A stretch of DNA of 64,000 nt from NCBI GenBank assembly GCA_020631735.1, contig CM036179.1, forward strand, positions 28,511,063-28,575,062. Reading direction: 5' to 3'. Below, piece after piece: positions 22,001 to 31,646 of this stretch. The notes under the pieces were generated by a model. The model worked only from the letters and a program-made list of their open reading frames with translations. It did no database searches and was not told where the DNA came from. Each line of letters opens with the position of its first letter. Position 1 is the first letter of the stretch. Origin of the DNA: Saccharum officinarum. Its lineage: Eukaryota; Streptophyta; Magnoliopsida; Poales; Poaceae. The position numbers and the translations under genes were made by a program.

Positions 22001-25000
22001 AAGTGGCTCATGCTCTAATGTCTCATAAATCTTGGGCATGCCTTGGTTTGCTCGGAGCTCATCAATGGTTGCTTGGCACCTCTTGATAGTCTTCCCTTGT
22101 GCCTTCACCATCTCTTCTAGCTGCAGCTTCCTATCCATCATATCATAGACAAAGTTCACCATCACCCGAGGTAGTGGCTCTAGCTGCACTGGATCTGTCA
22201 TAGCCCATCCAAGTTCGGGGTGTGCACGAGGAAAGAAGCGATGAATGTCATGCTTCATAAGGTTAAAGCGAAGATAGCGGAGACCCATACATGCTTCAAA
22301 AGCAGCATCTTCAATGCTATCCTCTAGAGTAGCTCGATGTCCCACGTGAGAGAACATCCTGTCCAGCTGATATGCCCCCTTGTCTTCCTTATGGGCAAAG
22401 ATGCTTGCCCTTGCCTTCCAGTACGTGTCCTCCAGTGGATGAGTGTACTCCTAGTAGACGTACTCCACAGCTGGATGCCAATCAGCGAAGTAAGCAGTGA
22501 GCATCCCCACCAGGCGAAGATGAGAGACAGCATTCCCTCCATTCCTATGGTAGATCCTCACAGTCCACCCCATTGGAGCAGGTGGCATATCTTCAGGAGC
22601 TTCATGTGATGGAGGCGGGGGTTGTACTCCTCCATTAGCTTCCTCTTCATCATCTTCAATCTCGACGATTTCTGGATCTTCTTCAGACTCAGGCTCTTCC
22701 TGGGGAGGTGCGGGTGCTTGAACTGGTGCTACAGGAGTCTGCTCCTGTTCCTGAGGTTCTGGCTCTTGTGGCTCTTCAGTTGCATGCAGAGCACGAGGTG
22801 GGTAGTATCTTCCAGAGCTAATGCGGGCAGTCTTACGGTCACGGGCCATCTACAGAATTTTTAGATGAAGTTAGAATAGAGGCAAAATTTCGTAATAGAA
22901 TGTGACATAAGAAGCATAAAAATTTATCAAATAACAAGAGCAAGATAGTGAGCATAAAAATAGTGTAAAGATGATACTAAATCGACCATTCCTAGCTAGG
23001 CTTGCGTCCTACAGTCAACAAGAGCTCTGATACCAATTTGTCACACCCATTTATCGACCAAATGGAATGCATACACTTATGTGCGCCCAGAGATCAATCA
23101 CACATAAGTTCACAAATTATAACAGAAGTATCATCACAAATGTTATTACATCACGATATTTAAACACATAGTCTTAACACAAACGTAGCGGAAGTATAAA
23201 TAAAAATCTCTCGTGGTAGCTCCAGTCACAGGTACATTGACTGGTTGACAGCAAGACTAGTAATCTTCAGGGAAGTAGGCGTAGTAGTCACTATTACCTC
23301 CATCTGTTACCCATCCGGGATTTTTATCCAAGTAAGAGAAATAAACAAGCGTAAGTACATCTCGTACTCAACAAGTGTAACATGGGGTTCATGAGGCTCA
23401 AAAAGGCATATTCATTGGTTTATCAGCATGTAGCTTTTAGTTAGCATGATTTTAGCATAACAATAGCATCAAAATGTCTCAATATAAACATTTAACATAT
23501 GATCCATGTGAAATGATTAATGAATAGCAAAAACATAATTATAAACAATTATTCAACTATTCCATAAGGATCCAAGGCCACTCGTGACCGTGAGCACGGC
23601 TGTTATAACAGTTTTACACTCTGCAGAGGTTGTACACTTTCACTGTGAGTCGTGTTACCCAAATGCCCGGGTTAATTACTCCCAAAACACTACCAAGGTG
23701 AGCAGGCAGGGTAAACACTATGAAGTCTTTCGAAGGTTCGTCTAACAAGTTAGGGCCATTAGATTCACTCGGCAAACAGATGTAGAGCCCCCCTTCCTGA
23801 TGGCACAATAACACGCAGCCTATACACATGAGGACAGAGGCCGCACTATACCCGATTCGTCAAGCCATTCTTACGCCATAAAGGAATACCTCTAACCAGC
23901 TAGAAAAGGTCCTTCTATATGACTAAAGCCAGAGCCATATAGCCCCCACAGTTGTACTGTAAATCCCGGATTGTCGCTTACAGATGAGTCCTTATGGAGA
24001 GCAATTAGAGCATCAAAAGTAACCCCCATGCTCTAATCCCCTTTAAACATTAATCAAAATCATCTTTTAATGTTTGTTGCACATTCCTCTAATCAATTTA
24101 CATGATCATAGTCCATGTTTAAGCACTAGCCACACTACTCAATGCAATATAATAGGTACCAAGGTAAAGGATCAATCGCTAAGTCATCCTTAACAAGGAA
24201 TAAATGCATAATGACATTATTTGCATAAGGTGAATAGGACAACAAGGATAATCCCATGCTATACTTGCCTTGCTCAAACTGGTCCTGAAGATCTTGCTCG
24301 TAGTAAGGCTCTTGATCTCCAACGAATTTCTCACCGTCTAAACTCGATCAACCAATATCAACAACACACATCCAGAGGCAATCATGCATAGACAAACAAG
24401 ACTATAATTAGAACATTACACCAACAGTAAGAAAATAAGATAAAAAGTCTTTAAAATGAATCTACAACTCGCTAGGATCACACAGACGCGAAGATCACGA
24501 AAATCGGAGCTAGAACAACAAAGTTATGAATTTCCAAAGATTTCCTATAGAAAAATAAATACTTTAATAAAAACTCGAAAATAAATTAATCCAAACCTAC
24601 TGTACAGTTGTATAATTACATAGAACTTGCAAATATGAATCTAACGAAATTTGAATGGACCAAATCGGAGTTAAAACGAAAATTCTACAACTAAAACAAT
24701 CTGAATGGCAAAACTGTAAATATCAGAAAGCGTATTTTTCTTTTTCCGAAACGAATTACGTTTTCAATTAATCAAAACGTATTTTTCCAGATTACGCTTT
24801 GGACCGCGGGTTCGAAAAGATAAAAACTCAGGGTCTCTTTAGCAAAATATCGGCCGAATCGGTATCTTCTATTTACAGCCGTTAGATCTAAAACGAACGG
24901 TCCAGATTGGATCTGGGGAAAACGGGCGGCGCTCCGGCCGAACTCCGGCCGTCGGCGAACTTCCGCGGCGGCGCCATTACTGGAAAAAGCCAAAACACGG

Positions 25001-28000
25001 CTCCGGCCACTATTCGACGAAAGGGAAACACCGGGAGGTAGCTGGAAGCAAGGCGAACTCACCCCAGGCAAGAACTAGGGCACGAGATGAACGAGGATGG
25101 CGGCGTGCTTGCGGTGGCGGACGGTGGAGGCGGTGATTCGACGGTGGCGGCGCTAGGCGATTGCGACTGCTCCGAAAGGATGGGATGGGAGCGAAATAAT
25201 GCGAGGCTCCGTTTTATAGCCCGGAGGCATCGGTAAACAAGGAAAGAACGAAGATGCGCGGTGGATTTGATTCACCGAATCGGAGAAGAAAGAGAGAAGG
25301 CGGTGCGGAGCCGGAGGAAGAAGAAAGGAAGGTTGAAAGAGACACTGACAAGCGGGACCCACATGTCGGCGACGGATCAGCGGCCGATGAGGGACGCAGA
25401 CGCGCGCGCGCGATGACGGGCCGACAGGCCGCGACTTGGGCTCGGCCCAGGAGGAGAAGGCCGGCCGGGAGGGAGGGAAGAGCGGGCCGCGCGCGCTGGG
25501 CTGCGGAGAGAAACGACCCGAGAGCAGAGAGAATAAGAAATCCTTTTCCAATTTTTTTCAAATTCCTTTTTCAAATGATTTTCAAATCAAATTTGAATTT
25601 GATTGAAACCACTCAATACAAAACTTCAAATGCAGCAGCATGAATGCACAAACATGTTTCTACCCTTATATTTGATTTTAAATTTATAAAAAATTATTCT
25701 TATTCTAAATTTTGCATGCTTCACAAAAATAAATATAAAAATCATGTTTTTCCTATTTTTCTTCTTTTCAAATTTTTAGGGTGTTACATGTGGCCCCTGG
25801 TCGAGCTACTGTTGTCGATGTCGCCCAAAGGGATAGCCAAGGTCGCGCCATAGCTACCACTTGGCACTAGCGACTAGCCGACCCAACGTGTGGATAGAGC
25901 CTGACCGAGACATGCCCTTAACTGACCTGAGCCCCCACCTCCATGGACTGCTTTTGGCTAGATCCCCTCGACCCTCGTGTCACCATCACCACGCAGCCAC
26001 ATAGCGTGGCCTAGGTGCTGCCACCGCCTAAACAACTGATCTGGCATTCTGGCCATGACAACACTGGATCTGTGTCAAGCCGCTTCCAGTCGCGTGATCT
26101 GGCTGGGAGGAGGGAAGGGAAGGGAAGGAAACGAAGCAACGAGGATGCTCTGCCACCATCTTCCTTGCAACATTGACGATGAGGGAGAGGAGTGGGGGTG
26201 GCCAAACACAAGAGTGACGGGAAGGAACAGGTGACAGGTGGGTCAGATGGCTGGGTACCAAATAGTATTTGCCTATTTACCATCAAAATTCAGTCATTTG
26301 CTATTAGGGGTTCCTGCGCTTAAAGAGGCCCTAGAGCTACTCTTCCATGGTATATCGGTGTTGGCATTTTTTCCGGAAAAAGATTAATTTGGTATACTAT
26401 CTAATGTAAATCCTTTTAACTTAAACATATCTGTCTATAGAACTTTCCTGTCATTTTCATCCAAAATGTTGAGATATGAAAGATAACTAGACATCCGAAG
26501 AAATTGGAGGCACGCCAGTGACGCCACACACGGGGATTTAAATATAGGATAAATAAATGTGTGGTTTTTTTTTTGATCGGTCAACGGGGGGAGAGAATCC
26601 CCACCTGAATTTTCATTGATCATTTGGCTCTTGAAGCCTGATAGTACCAAAAAAAAAGTTTTAGGCGTAGCATTGCGCACACATCGCGCTGCCTGAAGAA
26701 ATTGAACAACCGAAAACACAAAGAGGAAACAAAGAACTCCCTTGATAAACAAACTCAAGAAAATGTGGTTTAAGTAGCTTGCAAGTGCGATCACAGGAGT
26801 AGTCAAAGAACATGCTAGGCAAGCCACGACTCGATGCAAAAGACAATGTAAAAGGCCAGCTCATGTCATGCTTGCCTGCTAGTTTCCTTCCAACCTGCAA
26901 TTTAACATCTGAAACTTCCAACCTGCGGATGGCATAGTTTCGTGCATGTTTTGGGGGTATGACCTGGCATGTTTGCATGGTTAATTAATTCTGCTAGGAT
27001 TTTAGTAGTTTTGAGATTAGAATTGAAAAGTTCGCAGGCTTGGCAGGGTTGTTTAGCTTTCAGTTGCTGGTTTTAGTGGAGCTCTTTTTTTTTCATGAAT
27101 TGTAAACTGGTTTCCCCAGCAACTCATATATGCTTTCAATACAAAGCAGGGCCAATCTGGCCTTTGGTCTAAGAATTGAAAAACTGAGAGGGAAGCATAG
27201 CTCGTCCTATTATTGCAATTACTGTGGAAAAAATGTGCACCTTCCAATTTTTACAACAAAAATAAAGTCTTTTGTTCTGCCGTGTGCTTCTGCTCTTGTT
27301 GGAATAAAATTAGCTAGGGTGGAGAGAAACTGCTGCCCTACCAGCAAGGGAATCATACGACGCTCTCCCTCTGGCTGTGGAGTCTTCCCTTGGGTGCAGC
27401 ACTACAGCTTTTTAACCACGTGGTCTCCTGAAATCTAATACCTATGTTTTTTTCTCGAATACGCACGAGAATTGCGCGTCATTGTATTAAGAAGGAGTGA
27501 GTGCAACAAAAGTAAGAAACGAAAGAAAACCCAGAGTCGAAAAAGAGGAGCCCGGTTCAGCCGCGGCTGCCAGAAATATAATGAAAACCCGGGGCTAGGC
27601 CCCCGACGCGATACTCCTTAAGTCCTTTGCATCTGCCGCCACCCACAGCTCTGCTTGGACTTTGATCACCTGAAGGAATTCAACCATCGAACTGTGTCGG
27701 CCCCGGAAGAGGCGAGCGTTGCGCTCCTTCCACAACTCCCATGACGTGAGAGCGAACAAGGAGTCCAACCCCTTTCTCTTGCTTGACAAGCAGGCCCGGC
27801 GAAGCTGCTTCCACCAGGCGCGGATGCTTGCTGACGGCGGCGGCATCTGCACGCCAATGGCCTGGCAAATCTGGAACCACACTTCCCGTGCAAAGGGGCA
27901 GGTGCAAAGCAAATGATCGATCATTTCCGGCGCCTGGTCGCATAGAAGACACTCCTCTCTGGCCTCGAGGCCATGTCGAGCCCGGCGGTCGGCGGTCTAG

Positions 28001-31000
28001 TGCCGTCTCCGGAAGGCAAGCCATAGGAAGATCTTTACCTTCATCGGTGCCCAAGCTTTCCAGATTAAGGAGTGTCTTGGAAACTTGATAGAGCCAGAGT
28101 GCAACATTGTGTACGCTGACTTCGCACTGTAGACGCCATCAGAGCTCCAGCGCCAAATCAGCTTGTCCTCCGTATCGGTTGTGGTCACCGGTGTCAGGGC
28201 GTCCCGCAGCTGTGCGTACTCGGCAATGGCCTCTGGAGAATCTAATACCTACGTTCGAGCAGTGGAGATGACAAACGCTGATAGCATAGTTGAATCCTTG
28301 GTTATTTTATTTTCAGTTAATATTTCTCTTCAACTTGTTGAATGTTCTTGGCTTTGTGGCGACGGTAGTGACACACTGTGTTAACAGGCATGGGTGTTCG
28401 TTTTCAGCTTGATAGGCCTTGCTCCCCTCGCAGAACGTGTGAGCTTCCTAAGCGAGTAATCACTCAACTCCTTTTGTGTTTTCTGTATTCTTTTTTTCAT
28501 GAATTGACAGTTGACTGCTAGGTTTCTGATCTTTGGCCTGATGTCTGTTTCTACAGGCATATTGCCGATACAGCAGGACCAACAGGTAACTACTGTAATC
28601 TTTATATGATCTCTCTTTATTATATGAAGGAAATTTGTGCAGATTAACAGACTATGAAAAACAAAAGTTTCAACTAAAATATTCTTGTACACATCATAGT
28701 ATATGTTAAATAAAACATGAGAGAAACTACATTACGATGTTTAGTAGAAATTTACTTTTTTTTTACCTGATAAAATAAAGTTGGGCTTCCTTTCGGTGTA
28801 TTGACTGCATTGCTAGTGACTGAGAAAAGGATAGAAGAAATGTGTGGCTAGGTTCTTTATTACTGCATTTTCACTCCCCAAAACATCACTCTGAAATACG
28901 AAAACACTACGGACAATAATAAATTATCATTTCCTCTGCTAAGATATTGACTGCTCAAAACTGAATGACTCTTAAAGTAGCATGCTCAATAGGATAGCAA
29001 CTGCCACAGCATACCTTCATAAGCTTTAACAACGTGCCCCAATAACACCTGATGTCCATACTGAGTTGTGCATCTTCAGTATTTGTTCGTTGTTTTGAAT
29101 TTTTTTAGCATAAATACGAACTGACAGTGACATGTAGTGCTTTCAAAAGTAAATGGAACACATTCGATTACTCTTTGGAAGCATGAAACGAATTACGGCT
29201 ATAGTTTATTTACAACTGCTTTAGAAATCCCAGTATTCTTGTGTTCAAGCATTTGCTTCTTCTCAATACTGCATTTACCATTTTTTTTTTACTCGGCACT
29301 TCTATGTGAATTGGAACAATTTTGATTACAGCTGGCGGGCTTCTGAACGCAACTTGTGGGAATGTACCTGAACTAATTATTGCACTGTTTGCCCTGCACA
29401 AAGAGAAGATGGAAATCCTAAAGTGGTCTCTTTTAGGTTCCATATTATCTAATTTGCTCCTAGTCCTTGGTTCATCACTCCTTTGTGGTGGCCTTGCTAA
29501 TACAGGCAAGGAGCGTCCGCTGGACAGGGTACGGATGCAATTAAACAGTGCCATTGTATTACCAGTAGAACTTCGAAATACAGTTTTAGAAAAATAACAT
29601 ATGCAAAAATCTTCTATGGTCATTAACAGAGACAAACAGATGTAAGCATAGGCCTTCTGATGCTGGGTGTGCTCTGCCACATCTTACCTCTATTGTCCAA
29701 GTACACAACAAGCACTGGAGATAGCACAGGCTCAGTTCTGGAGTTATCAAGATTATGTGCAATCGTAATGCTCATTGCCTACTTTGGAGGTCTCGTCTTC
29801 CAGCTAAAAACTCATCATCAATTTTTTGTGCAAGAGGTATAATGCTTTCTTTACTAAGGATGCTGGGAGTGGTGTCAAAGAACGTGGAGACCAGTGGTCA
29901 ATTTTCTTTAAGATAACTGCGATTTCAATATGCTGTAGTTAGCACTACAAACAACTTGATTTTGTATTGTAGTATAGACAAAAATAAATTTATAGTAAAG
30001 TTTTGAATTCTCAAATGAACTTTAGAAATTCATATGCACTATGTAGTCATGATTTTGAGTCAGATTTGAGAGTCATTTACTATTACTAGCAATGATCTCT
30101 CTGATTTTAGCATGGTTGGTCACGCTAACTTTTCCTGTTAGTGTGAGATAATTTTCTAGTTATGTGGTGATTTGTTAAATTGCAAATAAGATAGTTACAT
30201 AGGTCATGAACTTTCTGAAGTTTTGAATATGGCGAATATCGATGCAGTTTTCTGCCATTTTAAAAGAATTGGTATTATTCTATTGGCTCATCATTTCACA
30301 GTTTACTGATTTGTCCAAGAATTGAATTGCAGGAAAGTTCACAGAGCAGCAGCAGCAACAGTGACGATGAAGTTATAAACAATTCAGTTATAGGATCTGC
30401 CGGTACAGTGATCTGGTTGATTGGGATGACTGTAGTTATTGCTGTGCTTTCTAATTATGTTATCACTACAATTGAGGTATATACATCAACATTGTTAAGT
30501 TGTTTCCGCTTTATTTCTGCTTCACTATTTTTTTGTTTCCAGGAAGCATCAGATGCACTTGGTATTCCAGTCCGGTTCGTTAGCATTATCCTGCTTCCTG
30601 TTGTTGGAAATGCGGCAGAGCATGCAGGCGCTATAATATTTGCTTTTAAGAACAAAATTGTAAGGATGTATCCTAACAGAATTTTGTTGTTTAAGTTTTC
30701 TGAGTTAAACAGCCCTACAAATTATATTTCTTGTAGGACATCACCCTGGGAATTGCTCTTGGCTCAGCTACTCAAATTTTGCTGCTTGTGGTGAGAATTA
30801 AGAAAATTTTCTTGTTCAGTAGGTTAACCTTGGACAACCGATCAGATTAGGAATTCAAATCTTGTCAGGAAACAAAATGGCCCTAACTGGAGCAAAATCT
30901 AGCGAATTTACAGTTCCAGAGTTTTTTTTTATTCAACTTCCTTCAAAGTTATGTCTCAATGATAAGGTAAAATATATCTATTCCTCCAAAAGATGGGAAT

Positions 31001-31646
31001 CAAATTGGGGCCCACTTAGCCGATGATATGGCCCTTTATCCTAACTGGTACATGCCAAAATTTCGATTTCAGCTGATAAGGAGTTTGCTTATCATGACAA
31101 GGTGCCCGTTATTCTAATTGTGTCCTGGGTGAATGGCGTCCCTATGGATCTTGACTTGAACCTTGTTGAGACTGGATCATTGGTTATGACAGTATTTACA
31201 ACTGCTTTTACACTTCAGGTAATGGCACGAATTGCTAAAACATATATGAGAAAAGGCGGAGCTAATTGATATTATTTTAAATTCACATCTTTCTTTTGGG
31301 CAAGAGGTGTATATATGATGATCTTAGTGTATCTTTGCAGGATGGCAAATGGCATTACTTGAAAGGCTTCAATTTGACACTATGTTACATTGTAATAGCA
31401 GTGTGCTTTTTCACCATAAAGGCCGTCCCAAGTAAGAAGCATGGTTGCACACTGAGCATACACTTTGGGGATCTATTGATTTTTTAAAAATCCAAAATCA
31501 CATTTGCCTTCACATATGTGCAATTTCTATGAGCAATCTTATGTTTTTTAAAACATATTTTTCATTTATCAAGTTCCTACTAATGATTGCTTGGTCATTT
31601 ACTTCTGGGTTAACTCTGTTCAGCACCAAAGAAGGTACATGCCTGA
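10095..31646 (+). CDS. Vacuolar cation/proton exchanger (CAX, type I), 11 exons
   Basis: Ca2+/H+ antiporter expected in the tonoplast. Exons: 10095-10385, 28388-28455, 28557-28585, 29332-29528, 29630-29836, 30333-30476, 30543-30659, 30737-30790, 31102-31218, 31341-31431 and 31624-31646. Phases all join, giving 445 aa, the usual CAX length. Exon 1 carries the cytosolic N-terminus and a first hydrophobic segment ([14 protein letters not shown]). The two signature repeats are intact: [13 protein letters not shown] (from residue 139) and [14 protein letters not shown] (from residue 334). A Ser/Asp-rich loop ([12 protein letters not shown], from about residue 266) lies between them. The ATG has a good context (caccATGG). 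Junctions are GT...AG; the exon 9 acceptor is the less usual AAG. Intron 1 is about 18 kb and full of transposons. If intron 10 is retained, the frame ends at 31487 with a different tail. I favour splicing because GTAAG at 31432 is a strong donor. Confidence 0.88.
11031..11195. mobile_element. Tourist-like (PIF/Harbinger) MITE
   Basis: A 165-bp element flanked by taa at 11028-11030 and 11196-11198. The left end ggccacatttagatcag and the reverse complement of the right end (gagcttgttcggatac) are imperfect inverted repeats. The interior is non-coding with repeated ctaactagtt-like words. It lies in CAX intron 1. Confidence 0.5.
11394..11543. mobile_element. Stowaway MITE
   Basis: Termini (ctacttcttccgttctaag and attataatttggaattaagggag) form the inverted repeat typical of Stowaway, with TA on both sides (11392-11393 and 11544-11545). 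About 150 bp, AT-rich, in CAX intron 1. Confidence 0.65.
11556..11714. mobile_element. Partial Stowaway-type MITE
   Basis: The right terminus gagatggagggagta is Stowaway-like and the preceding AT-rich sequence matches that kind of element, but no left terminus is present. It looks like a half element next to the complete one. Confidence 0.35.
12351..12490 (-). mobile_element. Possible LINE 3' tail
   Basis: Read on the minus strand, the segment ends in 'gctcctatcagtgtgttcag' followed by a run of A (the T run at 12351-12361). This resembles the polyadenylated 3' end of plant L1-type LINEs. There is no coding sequence and no target duplication was established. Confidence 0.25.
12631..12919. mobile_element. 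Long-TIR miniature element
   Basis: The ends are inverted repeats: gggaaataaattgtatgcgg on the left, and the same sequence with a single change on the right (reverse complement). The similarity continues inward through the shared words caccgagc, gtgcatgacg and tgtccca for about 100 bp. The interior is GC-rich. Copy 2 of the surrounding duplication lacks it, which confirms insertion. To the right, ccccaaaagagtg is duplicated in tandem. The long TIR suggests a Mutator-type or foldback element; no 9-bp duplication could be defined cleanly. Confidence 0.55.
13648..13804. mobile_element. hAT-type MITE with 8-bp target duplication
   Basis: A 157-bp element. The left end caatggcggatctag and the reverse complement of the right end (caggggcggacccaag) are imperfect hAT-type terminal repeats. 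Flanks are agcatcgg (13640-13647) and agcattgg (13805-13812), an 8-bp target duplication with one C/T difference. The sister copy of the surrounding duplication has the uninterrupted site. Confidence 0.75.
14087..16837 (-). repeat. 3' LTR of the Ty3 element
   Basis: 2751 bp, tgtcacaccc...gtgttaca on the plus strand. It is nearly identical to 23039-25788. A GC-rich block at about 15960-16560 inside it produces open frames that are present in both LTRs and are not genes. Confidence 0.95.
16843..16852 (-). other. Polypurine tract of the Ty3 element
   Basis: On the minus strand, cttaaggggggt lies 5 bases before the 3' LTR. This is the expected place for plus-strand priming during reverse transcription. 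Confidence 0.75.
16885..21300 (-). pseudogene. gag-pol polyprotein of the Ty3 element, two internal stops
   Basis: One continuous frame from ATG 21300 ([12 protein letters not shown]) to the stop at 16885. Gag is followed by a CCHC zinc knuckle that is split by TGA at 20340-20338, between its first two cysteines. The protease motif follows, where the expected DSGA reads YSGA (codon 20139-20137), so the catalytic Asp is lost. RT has the FIDD box ([10 protein letters not shown]). RNase H contains [14 protein letters not shown] and VVADALSR. Integrase has H...H...CDTC and D-D-E residues ([27 protein letters not shown]). TAA at 17583-17581 interrupts the integrase shortly after RACAL. The same frame resumes at once ([11 protein letters not shown]) through GPY/F (RYIGPFKI) to a chromodomain (from about [10 protein letters not shown]). 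There are no frameshifts. Confidence 0.93.
21995..22849 (-). pseudogene. ORF0-like frame upstream of gag, one internal stop
   Basis: On the coding strand of the retrotransposon, a frame from ATG 22849 runs to a stop at 21995, interrupted once by TAG at 22453-22451. Before the stop it is Pro/Glu-rich (many PQE repeats and an acidic run, EIEDDEEE). After it comes a folded-looking segment with a helical, charged C-terminal part ([18 protein letters not shown]). It has no RT, gag or envelope features. Extra frames in this position (often called ORF0) have been described in some rice Ty3 elements such as RIRE3 and RIRE8. The function is unknown. About 0.7 kb of non-coding DNA separates it from gag. 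Confidence 0.6.
23024..23035 (-). other. Primer-binding site (initiator tRNA-Met)
   Basis: The minus strand reads TGGTATCAGAGC, starting three bases inside the 5' LTR. This is the standard complement of the 3' end of plant initiator tRNA-Met and fixes the element's orientation. Confidence 0.92.
23039..25788 (-). repeat. 5' LTR of the Ty3 element
   Basis: 2750 bp. It differs from the 3' LTR at (right-copy positions) about 24898, 25086, 25336 and 25516, plus one A fewer in an A run near 25621. The element promoter should lie here, directed toward the left of the window, opposite to the CAX gene. Confidence 0.95.
25789..26561. other. CAX intron 1, right of the retrotransposon
   Basis: The sequence continues the pre-insertion locus interrupted at 14086. 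A GC-rich segment at 25800-26260 has no recognisable coding content. Nothing else is seen. Confidence 0.3.
26562..26660 (-). mobile_element. Short LINE or SINE 3' fragment
   Basis: On the minus strand, a short stretch containing ggtggggattctctcccccc ends in a run of A (T run at 26564-26574). That combination is a common tail of polyadenylated non-LTR elements in grasses. It is too short to classify. Confidence 0.35.
26661..27431. other. CAX intron 1, no feature
   Basis: Mixed-composition DNA with several short overlapping frames on both strands and no recognisable domain, RNA or repeat boundary. Confidence 0.3.
27447..28238 (-). mobile_element. 5'-truncated L1-type LINE fragment (zf-RVT domain)
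   Basis: The minus-strand frame (about 28238-27595) encodes the zinc-binding region found downstream of RT in plant LINEs: [63 protein letters not shown]. One TAG at 27999-27997 interrupts it. It ends in 3' UTR and a short A run. A target duplication, aatctaatacctatg (27432-27446) and aatctaatacctacg (28239-28253), flanks it with one mismatch, so this is a true truncated insertion and not a deletion remnant. It is antisense to the CAX gene, in intron 1, only about 150 bp upstream of exon 2. Confidence 0.88.

Larger units (their letters stand above)
14087..25788 (-). mobile_element. Full-length Ty3/gypsy retrotransposon, chromodomain type (Del/Tekay-like)
   Basis: An 11.7-kb element in antisense orientation within CAX intron 1. 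It has a 5-bp target duplication, tgtgg, at 14082-14086 and 25789-25793. LTRs of 2751 and 2750 bp begin TG and end CA. Inside are a primer-binding site matching initiator tRNA-Met, a polypurine tract, an ORF0-like frame upstream of gag, and a single gag-pol frame. The pol order is protease, RT, RNase H, integrase, GPY/F module and chromodomain. I saw at least four substitutions and one 1-bp indel between the LTRs (about 0.15%), so the insertion is recent. The coding regions are broken by nonsense codons, so the copy is not autonomous. Confidence 0.95.
10386..28387 (+). other. Intron 1 of the CAX gene (about 18 kb)
   Basis: It starts with gtacgtac after the codon series ending FGR and ends with ttaacag before GCATGGGTG. 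Both sides are phase 0, and the joined protein reads [17 protein letters not shown], as in CAX proteins. Removing the 11.7-kb Ty3 element would leave about 6.3 kb. The intron contains no other host exon that I can see. Confidence 0.85.
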
